The notes: generated by a model not told the origin, from the letters alone. Counted from the first letter of the stretch, positions 24,687 to 33,278 are shown. The stretch is 64,000 nt of DNA from Salinarimonas sp046292825 (GCF_046292825.1 NZ_JBKBQG010000014.1:26243-90242); one strand, 5' to 3'. Program-made: numbers and translations.

Positions 24687-26228
24687 TCACCCCGCCGCGA
24701 ACAGGTCGCGCTCGGGCGCGTCGGGTGGCTCGTCGGCGGCGGCGGGGTCTCCGGGGGCGGTCTCGACGCCGAGATCCGGCAGGGCGACGATGCGCTGGCC
24801 GCGCAGGTCCGCGCGGGTCACGACGAAGCCGCGCGTCTCCATGTATTGCACGAGCCGGCGGGCGCGACCGGGCGAGCGGCTGCCGCAGGCGCGCGCGATG
24901 GCGCCGTCGGAGGGGCACGGCGCGCCTTCCAGCGCGGCCCGCGCGAGGATGAGATAGACGCCCTGGATGTCGTCCGGCAGATCCGCCGCCGCGGCCTCGG
25001 CGCGCGCCCATGCCTCGTCGTCCACGGCGCCCGCATCGACTCCCGCCCGCGCGACCGCGAGGCGCTTGCGGAAGGAGGGCAGCGAGGGCGCCTCTCCCGG
25101 CACGCGCCGGATGCGCAGGCGCACCAAAAAGTCCTGGTACAGGACCGCGACCGAGCGGAACGCCGCATCCGGATCGGCGAGGATCTCCCGCAGGACCTCG
25201 TCGAGCACCGCCTCGCGCTCGGCCGCCGGCAGCGTCTCCTCCTGCGGCGCCGCGGTGCCGGCGGGGCGGGCGCGGACGAGCTCGGCGAGGAGGTCGTTCG
25301 TCGAGGGCGGCGGGGGCGGCGCGGGGCGGCGCTCGGGGCGCGGGCGCATCGGCTCGGGTTCGAGCGGCGCGAGGATGAGATCGCGCACCGCCTCCCCCGG
25401 CGCCTCCGGCAGGGGCATCAGCTTCGGCGAGGAGGAGCGGGCGGCGGTCTCGACGGTGCCGATCTTCACGGAGACCGGACGGCGCGAGAGCGCGGGACCG
25501 AGCGCGACGAAATGCCCGCGCGCGAGATCGCGGAACGCGTCCGCCTGGCGGCGCTCCATGCCGAGGAGATCGGCCGCGCGCGCCATGTCGATGTCGAGGA
25601 AGGTGCGGCCCATCAGGAAGTTCGAGGCCTCGGCCGCGACGTTCTTGGCGAGCTTGGCGAGGCGCTGGGTGGCGATGATGCCGGCGAGGCCGCGCTTGCG
25701 GCCGCGGCACATCAGGTTCGTCATCGCGCCGAGCGAGACCTTCCGCGCCTCGTCGGACACCTCGCCGGCCGCGGCCGGGGCGAAGAGCTGGGCCTCGTCG
25801 ACGACGACGAGCATCGGGTACCAATGGTCGCGCTCGGCGTCGAACAGGCCGCCGAGGAAGGCGGCGGCCGCGCGCATCTGCTGCTCGGCGTCGAGCCCCT
25901 CGAGACTCAGCACCACCGAGACGCGGTGCTGGCGCACGCGCGCGGCGACGCGCTGGAGATCGGCCTCCGAGCGTTCCGCCTCGACGACGACGTGGCCGTA
26001 TTTGTCCGCGAGCGTGACGAAGTCGCCCTCGGGGTCGACGACGCATTGCTGCACCCAGGGCGCGCTCTGCTCGAGCAGGCGGCGCAGGAGGTGCGACTTG
26101 CCGGAGCCGGAATTGCCCTGGACGAGGAGGCGCGTCGCGAGGAGTTCCTCGAGATCGAGGAGCATTCGCCCACCATCGCCCACCCCGCCCGGCGGCGCGA
26201 TCTCGCCCATGTCGATGCCGACGCTCAT
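24687..26228 (-). CDS. HerA/VirB4-like ATP-binding protein
   Basis: A 513-residue P-loop ATPase. Walker A is QGNSGSGKSHLLRRLLEQ at about 37-54. The Walker B strand is MLVVVDEAQLFAP, and LGAMTNLMCRGRKRGLAGIIATQRLAKL is the sensor/arginine-finger region typical of the HerA-FtsK superfamily (DUF87-type). The C-terminal 200 residues, after a proline-rich linker, contain a winged-helix-like segment (ARACGSRSPGRARRLVQYMETRGFVV). Related proteins are widespread in alphaproteobacteria as stand-alone ATPases of unknown role, possibly in DNA handling. The start ATG at 26228 is preceded by AGAGGCGG. No nuclease partner (NurA, Sir2, HNH) is encoded next to it, so it does not look like a defence operon. 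Confidence 0.8.
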   Translation of the reverse strand: MSVGIDMGEIAPPGGVGDGGRMLLDLEELLATRLLVQGNSGSGKSHLLRRLLEQSAPWVQQCVVDPEGDFVTLADKYGHVVVEAERSEADLQRVAARVRQHRVSVVLSLEGLDAEQQMRAAAAFLGGLFDAERDHWYPMLVVVDEAQLFAPAAAGEVSDEARKVSLGAMTNLMCRGRKRGLAGIIATQRLAKLAKNVAAEASNFLMGRTFLDIDMARAADLLGMERRQADAFRDLARGHFVALGPALSRRPVSVKIGTVETAARSSSPKLMPLPEAPGEAVRDLILAPLEPEPMRPRPERRPAPPPPPSTNDLLAELVRARPAGTAAPQEETLPAAEREAVLDEVLREILADPDAAFRSVAVLYQDFLVRLRIRRVPGEAPSLPSFRKRLAVARAGVDAGAVDDEAWARAEAAAADLPDDIQGVYLILARAALEGAPCPSDGAIARACGSRSPGRARRLVQYMETRGFVVTRADLRGQRIVALPDLGVETAPGDPAAADEPPDAPERDLFAAG

Positions 26229-26416
26229 CCGCCTCTCTCGATCCTCCCGCGCGCTCGCGTCTCGTCCGAGACCCGTCCTAGCAAGTCGGCCGCCCTTATG
26301 CAGCCCCGGGGTCCGGACCCTCCACAGCTTGAACCGCGGCGGGGGCGCTCCCATTCTCGACACGGGCGACGCGACGCCCGTCGCCCGCAACGCAACCGGA
26401 CGAACGGGAGACGACG

Positions 26417-26593
26417 ATGAACGACATCGCTTCGGAAAGCCGTCCCTGGACCTACGAGCAGGTGCAGGAGCTGATCGCGCTCGCGCGCGAGAACGTGCCC
26501 GCGAGCGTCATCAGCATGAAGACCAAGCGCTCGCAGGCGGACGTGCACGCCAAGCTCTCCGAGCTCGGCCTCTCCGTGCCCCCCGACGCGTGA
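26417..26593 (+). CDS. 58-residue helix-turn-helix-like small protein
   Basis: A short ORF with a clear context: GGGAG about eight bases before the ATG and no overlap with neighbours. The sequence contains RPWTYEQVQELIALARENVP followed by ASVISMKTKRSQADVHAKL. The spacing of WT, the first helix and the Axxhxxxxx(R/S)xxxVxxKL pattern resembles the N-terminal SANT/GcrA-type helix-turn-helix, although the usual basic residues are fewer. GcrA proteins are alphaproteobacterial cell-cycle co-regulators; this would be only the minimal fold without the sigma-interacting domain, and that is inference. It is divergent from the HerA-like gene with about 190 bp between starts and convergent with the following membrane protein gene. 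Short size tempers confidence. Confidence 0.6.
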   Translation: MNDIASESRPWTYEQVQELIALARENVPASVISMKTKRSQADVHAKLSELGLSVPPDA

Positions 26594-26633
26594 GCCGAGA
26601 GCCGCCTTCCCCCGCCGAGGGGAAGGCGCGCCC

Positions 26634-28046
26634 TCAATTGCCGCTCGTGCGGACCGCGCCCCAACGCTCGAAGGCCTCCGCCATCGCCTGGGAGCCGGCA
26701 TTGCCCTTCTCGAAGGACAGGATCGCGCGCTGGCCGCTCGCGAGGCGGATCGGCAGGTCGATCCAATTGCGGCCGGTCAGGAGCTGGGCGTTGCGCTCGA
26801 CGTCCCGCGGCAGGTTCGACAGGCCGATCAGGAACAGGTTGTCGCGCACCGGCACGGGCAGGCCGGCGACCGGAGCGCCGCGGATCGTCTCGGTGTCCTT
26901 CAGCTGCAGCAGACCGATGTCGCGCACGCGGCGCGACTCGATGTCGCCGGTCGCGAAGGTAAGATCGATCGTGTGCGAGGCGGGCAGCGTCGGATCGAGA
27001 TTGCGGCGGATCACCATCTCGAGCCGCAGGTTCTGATCGGGGATCTCGACGGTGGCGCGCACCGCCGGCTCGCCCTGGCCGCCCGAGGTGAGCTGCCAGA
27101 CGGCGCGGCCGGCCGCGGCCCGCGGCTCGCCGCCGGGATTGACCGGATCCTCCTCGTAGAGGACGGCGCGCTGCGCCACCGGGATCGCCGCCGCGCTGCC
27201 GCCGCCGAGCTCCTGCGCGGGAGCCTGGGCCGCGGGCGCCGAGGCGACGACGGTCGGCGCGGCGGTCGCGTCGGCCGGGGCCCCGCCGATCCGCTCGGCG
27301 ATCTTGCCTTCGTCCGCGGGCGCCGCCGTGGTGGCCGGCGCGCTCGCACGGGCGACGACCTCGGCGGGCGTCTCGCGCAGGCTGTAGGCCGTCCCCGCGA
27401 TGGCGCCGACGACGACGACGAGCGCCGCCGCGATGATCGCGACGCGCGCGGTCGCGCCGCTGCCGCTCTTGCGCTGCCGGGATTCGACGCGCGGGCGCGC
27501 GCGGGGCGGCTCGGCCGGAGCCGGCGCCGCGGCGACCTCGTCGAGAGCGGGGCGACGGCGCTGATCGGGCAGGCTGAAGCCGGAGGCCTCCTCGCCGCGC
27601 GGCGGCCGGTCCTGCGCCGCCTCTTCGCGGGGCGCGGCGTTAGCCTTGCGCAGGTAGGCCGGCTGGAAGGTCGAGACCGGCGCAGGCGGCGGCTCGGGCT
27701 CGTAGCGCGGCTCGGCTTGGTAGCGCGGCTCCGGCTCGTAGCGCGGCGCGGGATCCGCGAAGGAGCTCGCGCGCTCGGGCGCGGGCGGAACAGGATCGCG
27801 CGGCTCGAAGGCCGGCTCGTCGAGCGCCGCCTCCGGCTGCATGTAATCCGCCTCGACGCGCGCGATCGCGGATTCGAGGGCCTCGCTCTCGCGATCGATG
27901 TCCGCCTCCGACAGCGGCGGGTCGAGTGCCCGCAACTGGTCGATGAGCGCCGCGCGCGCACGGTCGTAGACCGCACCGCGCATGGCGGGCGCAGGATCCG
28001 CCAGGCCCTGCACGGCACGGGCGATCAGGGGGTAGTAGTCGGCCAT
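26634..28046 (-). CDS. Single-pass membrane protein of unknown function with proline-rich cytoplasmic region
   Basis: A 470-residue protein with four parts: a helical N-terminus (1-70), a low-complexity linker with repeats such as PRYEPEPRYQAEPRYEPEP (100-120), one transmembrane helix (about 202-222, VAIIAAALVVVVGAIAGTA), and a periplasmic domain of about 230 residues with a beta-rich look (VWQLTSGGQGEPAVRATVEIPDQ, HTIDLTFATGDIESRRVRDIG). Similar proteins occur across Rhizobiales without a known role. The gene sits 33 bp downstream of purA on the same strand, so it may be co-transcribed with it. The start gives the amphipathic MADYYPLIARAVQGL, which looks genuine. No enzymatic motif is visible. 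Confidence 0.75.
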   Translation of the reverse strand: MADYYPLIARAVQGLADPAPAMRGAVYDRARAALIDQLRALDPPLSEADIDRESEALESAIARVEADYMQPEAALDEPAFEPRDPVPPAPERASSFADPAPRYEPEPRYQAEPRYEPEPPPAPVSTFQPAYLRKANAAPREEAAQDRPPRGEEASGFSLPDQRRRPALDEVAAAPAPAEPPRARPRVESRQRKSGSGATARVAIIAAALVVVVGAIAGTAYSLRETPAEVVARASAPATTAAPADEGKIAERIGGAPADATAAPTVVASAPAAQAPAQELGGGSAAAIPVAQRAVLYEEDPVNPGGEPRAAAGRAVWQLTSGGQGEPAVRATVEIPDQNLRLEMVIRRNLDPTLPASHTIDLTFATGDIESRRVRDIGLLQLKDTETIRGAPVAGLPVPVRDNLFLIGLSNLPRDVERNAQLLTGRNWIDLPIRLASGQRAILSFEKGNAGSQAMAEAFERWGAVRTSGN

Positions 28047-28079
28047 CGCGTTGCGAGTGTCCTCAGGAGGAACGATACG

Positions 28080-29372
28080 TCAAGCCTCGAACGGATTCGT
28101 CACCAGGATCGTGTCGTCGCGCTCGGGGCTCGTCGAGAGCAAGGCCACCGGCGCGCCGATGAGCTCCTCGATGAAGCGGACGTATTTCACGGCCTGGGCC
28201 GGGAGATCCGCCCAGGAACGCGCGCCGGCAGTGGAGCCGGACCAGCCCTCGAACTCCTTGTAAATCGGCTCGATTCGGGCTTGCGCGTCCTGCGCGGCAG
28301 GAAAGTGGTCGATTGCGTCGCCATCAAGGCGATAGCCGACGCAGACCTTGATCGTGTCGAAGCCGTCGAGCACGTCGAGCTTGGTGAGCGCGATGCCGGA
28401 AATCCCGCTCGTGCGCACCGTCTGGCGCACCAGCATCGCGTCGAACCAGCCGCAGCGGCGCTTGCGGCCCGTCACCGTGCCGAATTCGCGCCCGCGCTCG
28501 CCGATGCGCTCGCCGATCTCGTCGAACAATTCGGTCGGGAACGGCCCCTCCCCCACCCGCGTCGTGTACGCCTTGGCGATGCCGAGCACGTAGCCCACCG
28601 CGCTCGGGCCCAGGCCCGAGCCCGTCGCCGCCTGCCCGGCAACCGTGTTCGAGGAGGTCACGAAGGGATAGGTGCCGTGATCGACGTCGAGGAGAGCGCC
28701 CTGCGCGCCCTCGAACAGGATGCGCTTGCCCGCGCGCCGCTCCTCGTCGAGGAGCCGCCAGACGGCATCGATATAGGGCAGGACCTTCGGCGCGACGCTC
28801 GAGAGCTCCTCGTAGAGCGCCTCCAGCTCGAATTCCGGCAGCCCGAAGCCGCGGCGCAGCGCGTTGTGGTGGGTCAGGAGCCGCTCGATCTTCGGGCGCA
28901 GCGCGCCGAAATCGGCGAGGTCGTTGACGCGGATCGCGCGGCGGCCGACCTTGTCCTCGTAGGCCGGGCCGATGCCGCGCTTCGTCGTGCCGATCTTGGT
29001 GCCGTGCCCGCCGCTCTCGCGCAGCGCGTCGAGCTCGCGGTGGACGGAGAGGATGAGCGTCGCGTTGTCGGCGATGCGCAGATTGTCGCGGGAGATCGCG
29101 ACGCCCTGGCCCTGCAGCCGCTCGATCTCGGCGGCGAGCGCGTGCGGGTCGATCACGACGCCGTTGCCGATGACGGACAGGGTGCCCTCGCGCACGACGC
29201 CCGAGGGCAGGAGCGAGAGCTTGTACACGGTGCCGCCGATCACCAGCGTGTGGCCGGCATTGTGCCCGCCCTGGAAGCGCACGACGACGTCCGCCTGGCT
29301 CGACAGCCAATCGACGATCTTGCCCTTGCCCTCGTCGCCCCATTGGGCGCCCACGACGACGACGTTCGACAT
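28080..29372 (-). CDS. purA: Adenylosuccinate synthetase
   Basis: A 430-residue enzyme that joins IMP and aspartate with GTP to form adenylosuccinate, the first committed step to AMP. The phosphate-binding loop GAQWGDEGKGKIVDWL sits at the N-terminus, QGGHNAGHT and GTTKRGIGPAYEDK follow, and the GTP-contacting TKLDVLDG lies near the C-terminus. Length and motifs are standard. Start ATG is at 29372. The leader contains a GC-rich hairpin followed by five T residues about 60 bp before the start codon (29429-29453), which could terminate upstream transcription or attenuate purA. The membrane-protein gene downstream begins 33 bp after the stop. Confidence 0.95.
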   Translation of the reverse strand: MSNVVVVGAQWGDEGKGKIVDWLSSQADVVVRFQGGHNAGHTLVIGGTVYKLSLLPSGVVREGTLSVIGNGVVIDPHALAAEIERLQGQGVAISRDNLRIADNATLILSVHRELDALRESGGHGTKIGTTKRGIGPAYEDKVGRRAIRVNDLADFGALRPKIERLLTHHNALRRGFGLPEFELEALYEELSSVAPKVLPYIDAVWRLLDEERRAGKRILFEGAQGALLDVDHGTYPFVTSSNTVAGQAATGSGLGPSAVGYVLGIAKAYTTRVGEGPFPTELFDEIGERIGERGREFGTVTGRKRRCGWFDAMLVRQTVRTSGISGIALTKLDVLDGFDTIKVCVGYRLDGDAIDHFPAAQDAQARIEPIYKEFEGWSGSTAGARSWADLPAQAVKYVRFIEELIGAPVALLSTSPERDDTILVTNPFEA

Positions 29373-29428
29373 CGCACTCCCCTCTCCACCCGGCGCGACG
29401 CCGACGGCCACGCTCGCCCGCCCGAACG

Positions 29429-29473
29429 AAAAACCCCGGCCGCAAGGCCGGGGCGGGCGATTACCTTGCAAGG
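29429..29473 (-). promoter_or_regulatory. Terminator-like hairpin in the purA leader, possible attenuator
   Basis: On the minus strand, an 8-bp perfect stem CCCCGGCC-TTGC-GGCCGGGG (29453-29434) is followed by TTTTT (29433-29429). About ten bases upstream lies the palindrome CCTTGCAAGG (29473-29464), whose GCAAGG half can pair with CCTTGC within the terminator, giving a mutually exclusive alternative. It is either a terminator of a separate upstream transcript or a purA attenuator. Pairings were read by eye only. Confidence 0.45.
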
Positions 29474-29559
29474 CGTTCTGATGGATCGCGCGCGCGAGGT
29501 CAAGCGGGCGCCCGCGCGCTCACGCGACGCGGGTCGGCTTGCGGAACGAGCGCGCGTGT

Positions 29560-29702
29560 TCTAGGCGTAGCAGCGTACCCGGTCGTCGGGCATTAAGACC
29601 CAGCTTGCTGGGCAGGCTGCTCACCGAGCGATGACAAGCTTCGAGTAGCCTAGATATTGTCGCTGTCCCAAAACCCCGCTTCGGCGGGGTTTTGTGTTTT
29701 TC
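29560..29702 (+). ncRNA. Candidate structured small RNA ending in an intrinsic terminator
   Basis: The plus strand between two leftward genes has no ORF but several hairpins in a row. CCCG-GTCGT-CGGG is at 29578-29590, CCCAGC-TT-GCTGGG at 29599-29612, and a 9-bp stem AGGCTGCTC/GAGTAGCCT at 29614-29622 and 29643-29651. The ends TCTAGGC (29560-29566) and GCCTAGA (29648-29654) are also complementary. A strong terminator with a TTCG tetraloop and T-tract closes the region. No plus-strand gene lies upstream for that terminator to serve. It does not match 4.5S, 6S, tmRNA or RNase P as I know them. The left boundary is approximate. Confidence 0.5.
29670..29702 (+). terminator. Strong intrinsic terminator, likely bidirectional
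   Basis: A perfect 10-bp stem AAAACCCCGC/GCGGGGTTTT closed by a TTCG tetraloop (29670-29693), followed on the plus strand by TGTGTTTTT. On the minus strand the stem itself ends in TTTT, so it can also terminate the leftward gene that stops at 29746. The longer T-tract is on the plus strand, favouring a rightward RNA. Confidence 0.85.
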
Positions 29703-29745
29703 GCGGTCCGGAGCCGTCGGCTGCCCGGCAATGCCGAGCGCGCGC

Positions 29746-30741
29746 TCACGCGACGCGGGTCATCAGCGCGCGCAGGCGCGGGGAGATCTCGAGGGCTTCG
29801 CTCGCGACGAAGGCGAGGAGCGCGCGCTCGGGATCGCCGAGTTCGCGGCGCCCCTCCAGCCGGCCGAGCAGCCAAGCGGCCTCCTCGTCGTCGACGCGAT
29901 CGGGGCTGAGGCCGCTCGAATCGTCGACCGCGGCCGGCACGGGGCGGGTCGTCACGCCGAAGGCCTGCGCCGCCATCTGCCGGAAGGTGGACAGGACGCC
30001 CGAGCCGATCGAGCGGCGCTGGTCGAGCCAGGCGTTGCGGTCGAGGACCTGCAGCCGCGCGGGGGCGTGGCGCCCGGGGCCGGCGAGCAGGTGGTTGCCG
30101 ATCGCGCGGGCGTAGAGATCGGCGAAGCTCGGATCGTTGTCGGCGCCCGCCGTCGCCTCGGCGATGCGCATCAGGACCTCGGCCTCGGCGCGGGTGACGT
30201 GGCCGAACCCCTCGCTCGAGGCGACGTAGAGCACCCGGCGCAGCGCCTGCACGTCGGCGAAAGTCACGCGACCCGGCGCATGCCGCTCGCCCGTGATCGC
30301 CTCCCCCTCCCCCGTCAGCACCACCTGCTCGACGAGGCCGAGCGCGAAGGCGGCCAGCCGATCGGGCACGACGCGCGCGCGCTCCATGACGTGGAGGAGC
30401 GCGGCGAACTCGGTCGCGAGGACCGGGCGGCCCGCGAGCCGGGCGATCATCCAGTCGGCGTTCGCGTCCGAGAGATAGCCGCGCGGCTCGAGCTGGTGGA
30501 CCATCAGGTCGGCGATGGCCTCGCAGAAGAAGTCGCGCCATTCCCGGCAGCCGCGCTCGCCGACCTGACGCGCGAGCGCGAAGAGCGTCTCGCCCTCGGC
30601 GAGCGTGATGGCGTCGTCGGGCCCGAAGATGCGCGCGCGCAGGGCGAGCACGCCCTCGGGCGTCAGCGGCAGGTCCGCAAGGCCGGCGAGCGGCTCGACC
30701 GAGCCGAAATCGCGGCTCTCGGGGCTGGCGGCGTGGTCCAT
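29746..30741 (-). CDS. Conserved hypothetical protein, helical, TerB-like fold not proven
   Basis: A 331-residue soluble, helix-rich protein without signal peptide or transmembrane segment. Recurrent features are LTPEGVLALRARIFGPDDAITLAEGETLFALAR near residues 25-57, WRDFFCEAIADLMVHQ about 70, and two similar blocks of the form AEVLMRIAEATAGADNDPSFADLYARAIGNHLL. This suggests an internal duplication of an EF-hand-like or TerB-like helical unit, although no clean Ca2+-binding loop is present. The start at 30741 (MDHAASPES) has GGAG eight bases before it; a GTG at 30783 would add 14 residues without family support. The gene may be co-transcribed with the MFS gene 49 bp upstream. Function is unknown. 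Confidence 0.7.
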   Translation of the reverse strand: MDHAASPESRDFGSVEPLAGLADLPLTPEGVLALRARIFGPDDAITLAEGETLFALARQVGERGCREWRDFFCEAIADLMVHQLEPRGYLSDANADWMIARLAGRPVLATEFAALLHVMERARVVPDRLAAFALGLVEQVVLTGEGEAITGERHAPGRVTFADVQALRRVLYVASSEGFGHVTRAEAEVLMRIAEATAGADNDPSFADLYARAIGNHLLAGPGRHAPARLQVLDRNAWLDQRRSIGSGVLSTFRQMAAQAFGVTTRPVPAAVDDSSGLSPDRVDDEEAAWLLGRLEGRRELGDPERALLAFVASEALEISPRLRALMTRVA

Positions 30742-30790
30742 GGGGCACTCCACGGGCTGTTCGGCACCGGGCGAGCCTGCCACGCTTCCC

Positions 30791-31939
30791 TTACGATTGC
30801 GTCAATCGCCGACCCGCACTCGCGCGCCAGGCGATCGCCGCGCCCATGAGGCCGAGCGGCGCGACCGCGAGGAAGGCGAGGCTGCCTCCCGCCGCGTAGA
30901 GCGGCCCGCACGCGACCATCGCCAAGGACATGGCGAGCGCCGAGGCGCCGGCGAGCGCGCCCTGCGCGCGCCCGCGCGTCCCGGGCGGGGCGAGCGCCAC
31001 GATCGCCGCCATCGCGCCGAGATGCGTCGCACCGAAGGAGAGCCCGTGGAGCGCCTGCAGGAGGAAGGTCGCGCCGAGCCCCGGATCGAGCGCGAGGCCG
31101 CCGAAGCGCAGGAAGGCGGCGAGGCCGCCGATCACGATCAGCCCGAAGCCGCCGACCTTCCCCACCTGCCGGCCCACCAGCACGAAGAGGAGGATCTCCG
31201 CGATCACCCCCACCGCCCACAGCCAGCCGACCGCGAGCCCCGGAAAGCCGAGCCCCTTCCAGTGCAGCGTGCCGTAGGCGTAGACGCCCGCATGGCTCGC
31301 CTGGACCATCGCGGCGGCGGCGATGGCGAGGACGAGCGGGCGCGGCAGACGGGGCGTCCGCGCCGTCGCCCCCACGCCCGTGTCGCGCTCCGAGGAGGTG
31401 GCGGGCGCGCCGAGCCCCACGAGGGCGCCGACGAGCGCGAGCGCCGCGACGCCGATCGGGATCGCGTCCGGCGGCAGCGCCTCGAGCAGCCAGCCCATCA
31501 GGATCGTCGTGGCGAGGAAGGCGAGCGAGCCGAAGATGCGGATGCGCCCGTAATCGATGCCGCGATGCTCGCGCACGGCGTCCGTCGTCACGAGCTCGCT
31601 CGCGGGCACGATCGGCGCCTGCGCGATCGCCGCCGCGATCACGACGAGCGCGATCACGAGCGGGTCGGGCGCGGCGACGAGGGCGGCATAGGCCGCCGCG
31701 ACCCCGAGCTGCGCGCACACGATCAGCCGACGCGCGGAGACCCCGCGATCGGTGAGCCCCAAGAGCGGCGGGGCGGCGACGATGCGCGCGAGCGTCGGCA
31801 GCGCGACGAAGAGCCCGATCAGGCTCGCCGCGACGCCGCGGCTCTCGAGCCAGACCGGCAGATAGGGCATGGCGATGCCGATCCCGGCGAAAGCCGTGGC
31901 CGAGAGCGCCGCGAGGCGGACGGAGAGCGGCAGGGACAT
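30791..31939 (-). CDS. MFS transporter, HcaT/PPP-like
   Basis: A 382-residue major-facilitator protein with 12 predicted helices. N-terminal MSLPLSVRLAALSATAFAGIGIAMPYLPVWLESRG and the loop after helix 2, PTLARIVAAPPLLGLTDRG, fit the 3-phenylpropionate/nucleoside-symporter-like (MFS_1_like, HcaT) branch. YGRIRIFGSLAF in helix 5 is a typical motif of this group. The true substrate is unknown. The start at 31939 is where membrane-protein sequence begins; the open frame back to 32179 is non-coding. The divergent CheZ-like gene starts 217 bp away. Confidence 0.82.
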   Translation of the reverse strand: MSLPLSVRLAALSATAFAGIGIAMPYLPVWLESRGVAASLIGLFVALPTLARIVAAPPLLGLTDRGVSARRLIVCAQLGVAAAYAALVAAPDPLVIALVVIAAAIAQAPIVPASELVTTDAVREHRGIDYGRIRIFGSLAFLATTILMGWLLEALPPDAIPIGVAALALVGALVGLGAPATSSERDTGVGATARTPRLPRPLVLAIAAAAMVQASHAGVYAYGTLHWKGLGFPGLAVGWLWAVGVIAEILLFVLVGRQVGKVGGFGLIVIGGLAAFLRFGGLALDPGLGATFLLQALHGLSFGATHLGAMAAIVALAPPGTRGRAQGALAGASALAMSLAMVACGPLYAAGGSLAFLAVAPLGLMGAAIAWRASAGRRLTQS

Positions 31940-32156
31940 CGAGAGCCGGAGGGAATCGCGCGGGATGCGGCGGCGGGCTCTCCCTATAGCACGCGCGCCC
32001 GATGCCGCGAATGCGACCGCGTTCGGTGACCCGAGCTTCACCTTTTCGCCGAATTGCGCGTTGATCGTGCCCTTCGGTAAGGGGTCCTCAACGCCTCGTG
32101 GGCGAAGGTCGACCTCGGAGCCGTCCCGCGATTCGAGACCCGAGGTCGCCCCCCGC

Positions 32157-33077
32157 ATGAACGAGTCGAAAGCCCTCACCCCGATCGACGAGGCCGATTA
32201 CGAGGCCATCGAGGCGGCCGTGATGGAGACGCAGCGCGGACGCTGGTTCCTCGCCGAATACGCGCGCCGCAACCGCACCGCCGACACCGGCATGCTCCTC
32301 GAAGCCATCGGCCGGCTCGAGAACGCCGTTCGTTCCGAGCGCGAGATCGTCGATCTCGATCGCCTGCGCTTCGACCTCGTCGAGATGGCGCGGGCCATCA
32401 CCGTCACCAAGCGCGAGATCGCCTCGATCCGCCCCGCCGAGGGCACGCCCACCGATCTCGGCGTCGCCTCCGAGGCGCTCGACGGGATCGTGCGCACGAC
32501 GGAGCGCGCGACGACCGACATCCTCGAAGCCGCCGAACACGTGCAGGAGGCCGCCTGGACCCTGCGCGAGGACGGCGCTCGCGCCGATCTGTGCGACGAG
32601 CTCGACCGGCGCGCGACCGAGATCTACACCTCCTGCTCCTTCCAGGACCTCACCGCCCAGCGCACCCGCCGCATCATCGAGACGCTGCGCTTCCTCGAGG
32701 GGCGCATCAACGCGATGATCGACGTCTGGGGCGCGGACGCCGGGGATCTCGACGCGCAGGACGAGGGCGAGCCGCACCTCTCCGCCAAGCTCGACGTCTT
32801 CAACGGCCTCGACCAGACCGCCATCGACGACGCCCTGATCGTCGAGGCGACGCCCTTCGCGATCGAGGTGGTCGAACCGGCCCCCGTCGACGATCTCCCC
32901 GCCGAGCCGATCGCCTGGACCGAGCCGCTGGCCGAGGCGTCCGCGGAGGAGGCGGTGGAGGACGTCGCCGAGCAGCCGGCTGAGGAGGAGATCGCGGTTC
33001 AGGAGGAGCTCGATCTCGGCGCCTTCGCCGACATCGACGCCCTCCCCGTCCGCGAGAAGCTCGTGCGCTTCAGCTGA
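32157..33077 (+). CDS. cheZ: CheZ-like phosphatase, alphaproteobacterial type
   Basis: A 306-residue protein. A helical region at about 40-200 carries SCSFQDLTAQRTRRIIETLRFLEGRIN. This matches the CheZ catalytic motif DLTGQ: the acid (Asp164) and the catalytic glutamine (Gln168) keep the four-residue spacing of the E. coli pair. CheZ removes phosphate from CheY-P in chemotaxis or related two-component signalling. The C-terminal 90 residues are acidic and low in complexity (AEASAEEAVEDVAEQPAEEE) and end in LPVREKLVRFS, which could be a response-regulator docking peptide like the CheZ C-terminal tail. No other che gene is nearby. The start ATG is at 32157. The family call rests on the motif and helical layout. 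Confidence 0.75.
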   Translation: MNESKALTPIDEADYEAIEAAVMETQRGRWFLAEYARRNRTADTGMLLEAIGRLENAVRSEREIVDLDRLRFDLVEMARAITVTKREIASIRPAEGTPTDLGVASEALDGIVRTTERATTDILEAAEHVQEAAWTLREDGARADLCDELDRRATEIYTSCSFQDLTAQRTRRIIETLRFLEGRINAMIDVWGADAGDLDAQDEGEPHLSAKLDVFNGLDQTAIDDALIVEATPFAIEVVEPAPVDDLPAEPIAWTEPLAEASAEEAVEDVAEQPAEEEIAVQEELDLGAFADIDALPVREKLVRFS

Positions 33078-33101
33078 GCGCCTGTGAATCTTTCGGAGGT
33101 T

Positions 33102-33278
33102 GTCATCCCGGGCCGCGAAGCGGACCCGGGACCCATACCCTCGACGACAAGTCCGAGCGCGCATGCCGCGCTCGTTCCGCTACATTTGGGCAGCTTCCGT
33201 CGGAGAAACGCAGCCTACAGGCTGCGACTGACACGTCGTGGTTCTGGGTCCCGGATCGCCTTTGGCGTCCGGGATGAC
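33102..33278 (-). repeat. Modular palindromic intergenic element, type A (copy 2, inverted)
   Basis: First of two elements filling the 470-bp convergent gap 33078-33547. Read on the minus strand it begins GTCATCCCGGACGCCAAAGG and has the same internal palindromes (GCAGCCTGTAGGCTGC, then GAGCGCGGCATGCGCGCTC) and the CCCGGGATGAC terminus as copies 1 and 3. Confidence 0.85.

Noticed and set aside
24687..26228. HerA-like ATPase as part of an antiphage system
   Set aside because: No nuclease, Sir2, methylase or other partner is encoded next to it; neighbours are a DUF937-like protein and a small HTH-like gene.
26973..29564. An 863-codon rightward open frame
   Set aside because: It is antisense to the membrane protein gene and purA, is rich in Arg/Gly/Asp/His, and has no family features.
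29560..29702. 4.5S, 6S, tmRNA or RNase P RNA at the small-RNA candidate
   Set aside because: Hallmarks such as the SRP GGAAG/GCAG loop, the 6S long hairpin with central bubble, or the tmRNA tRNA-like ends are absent.
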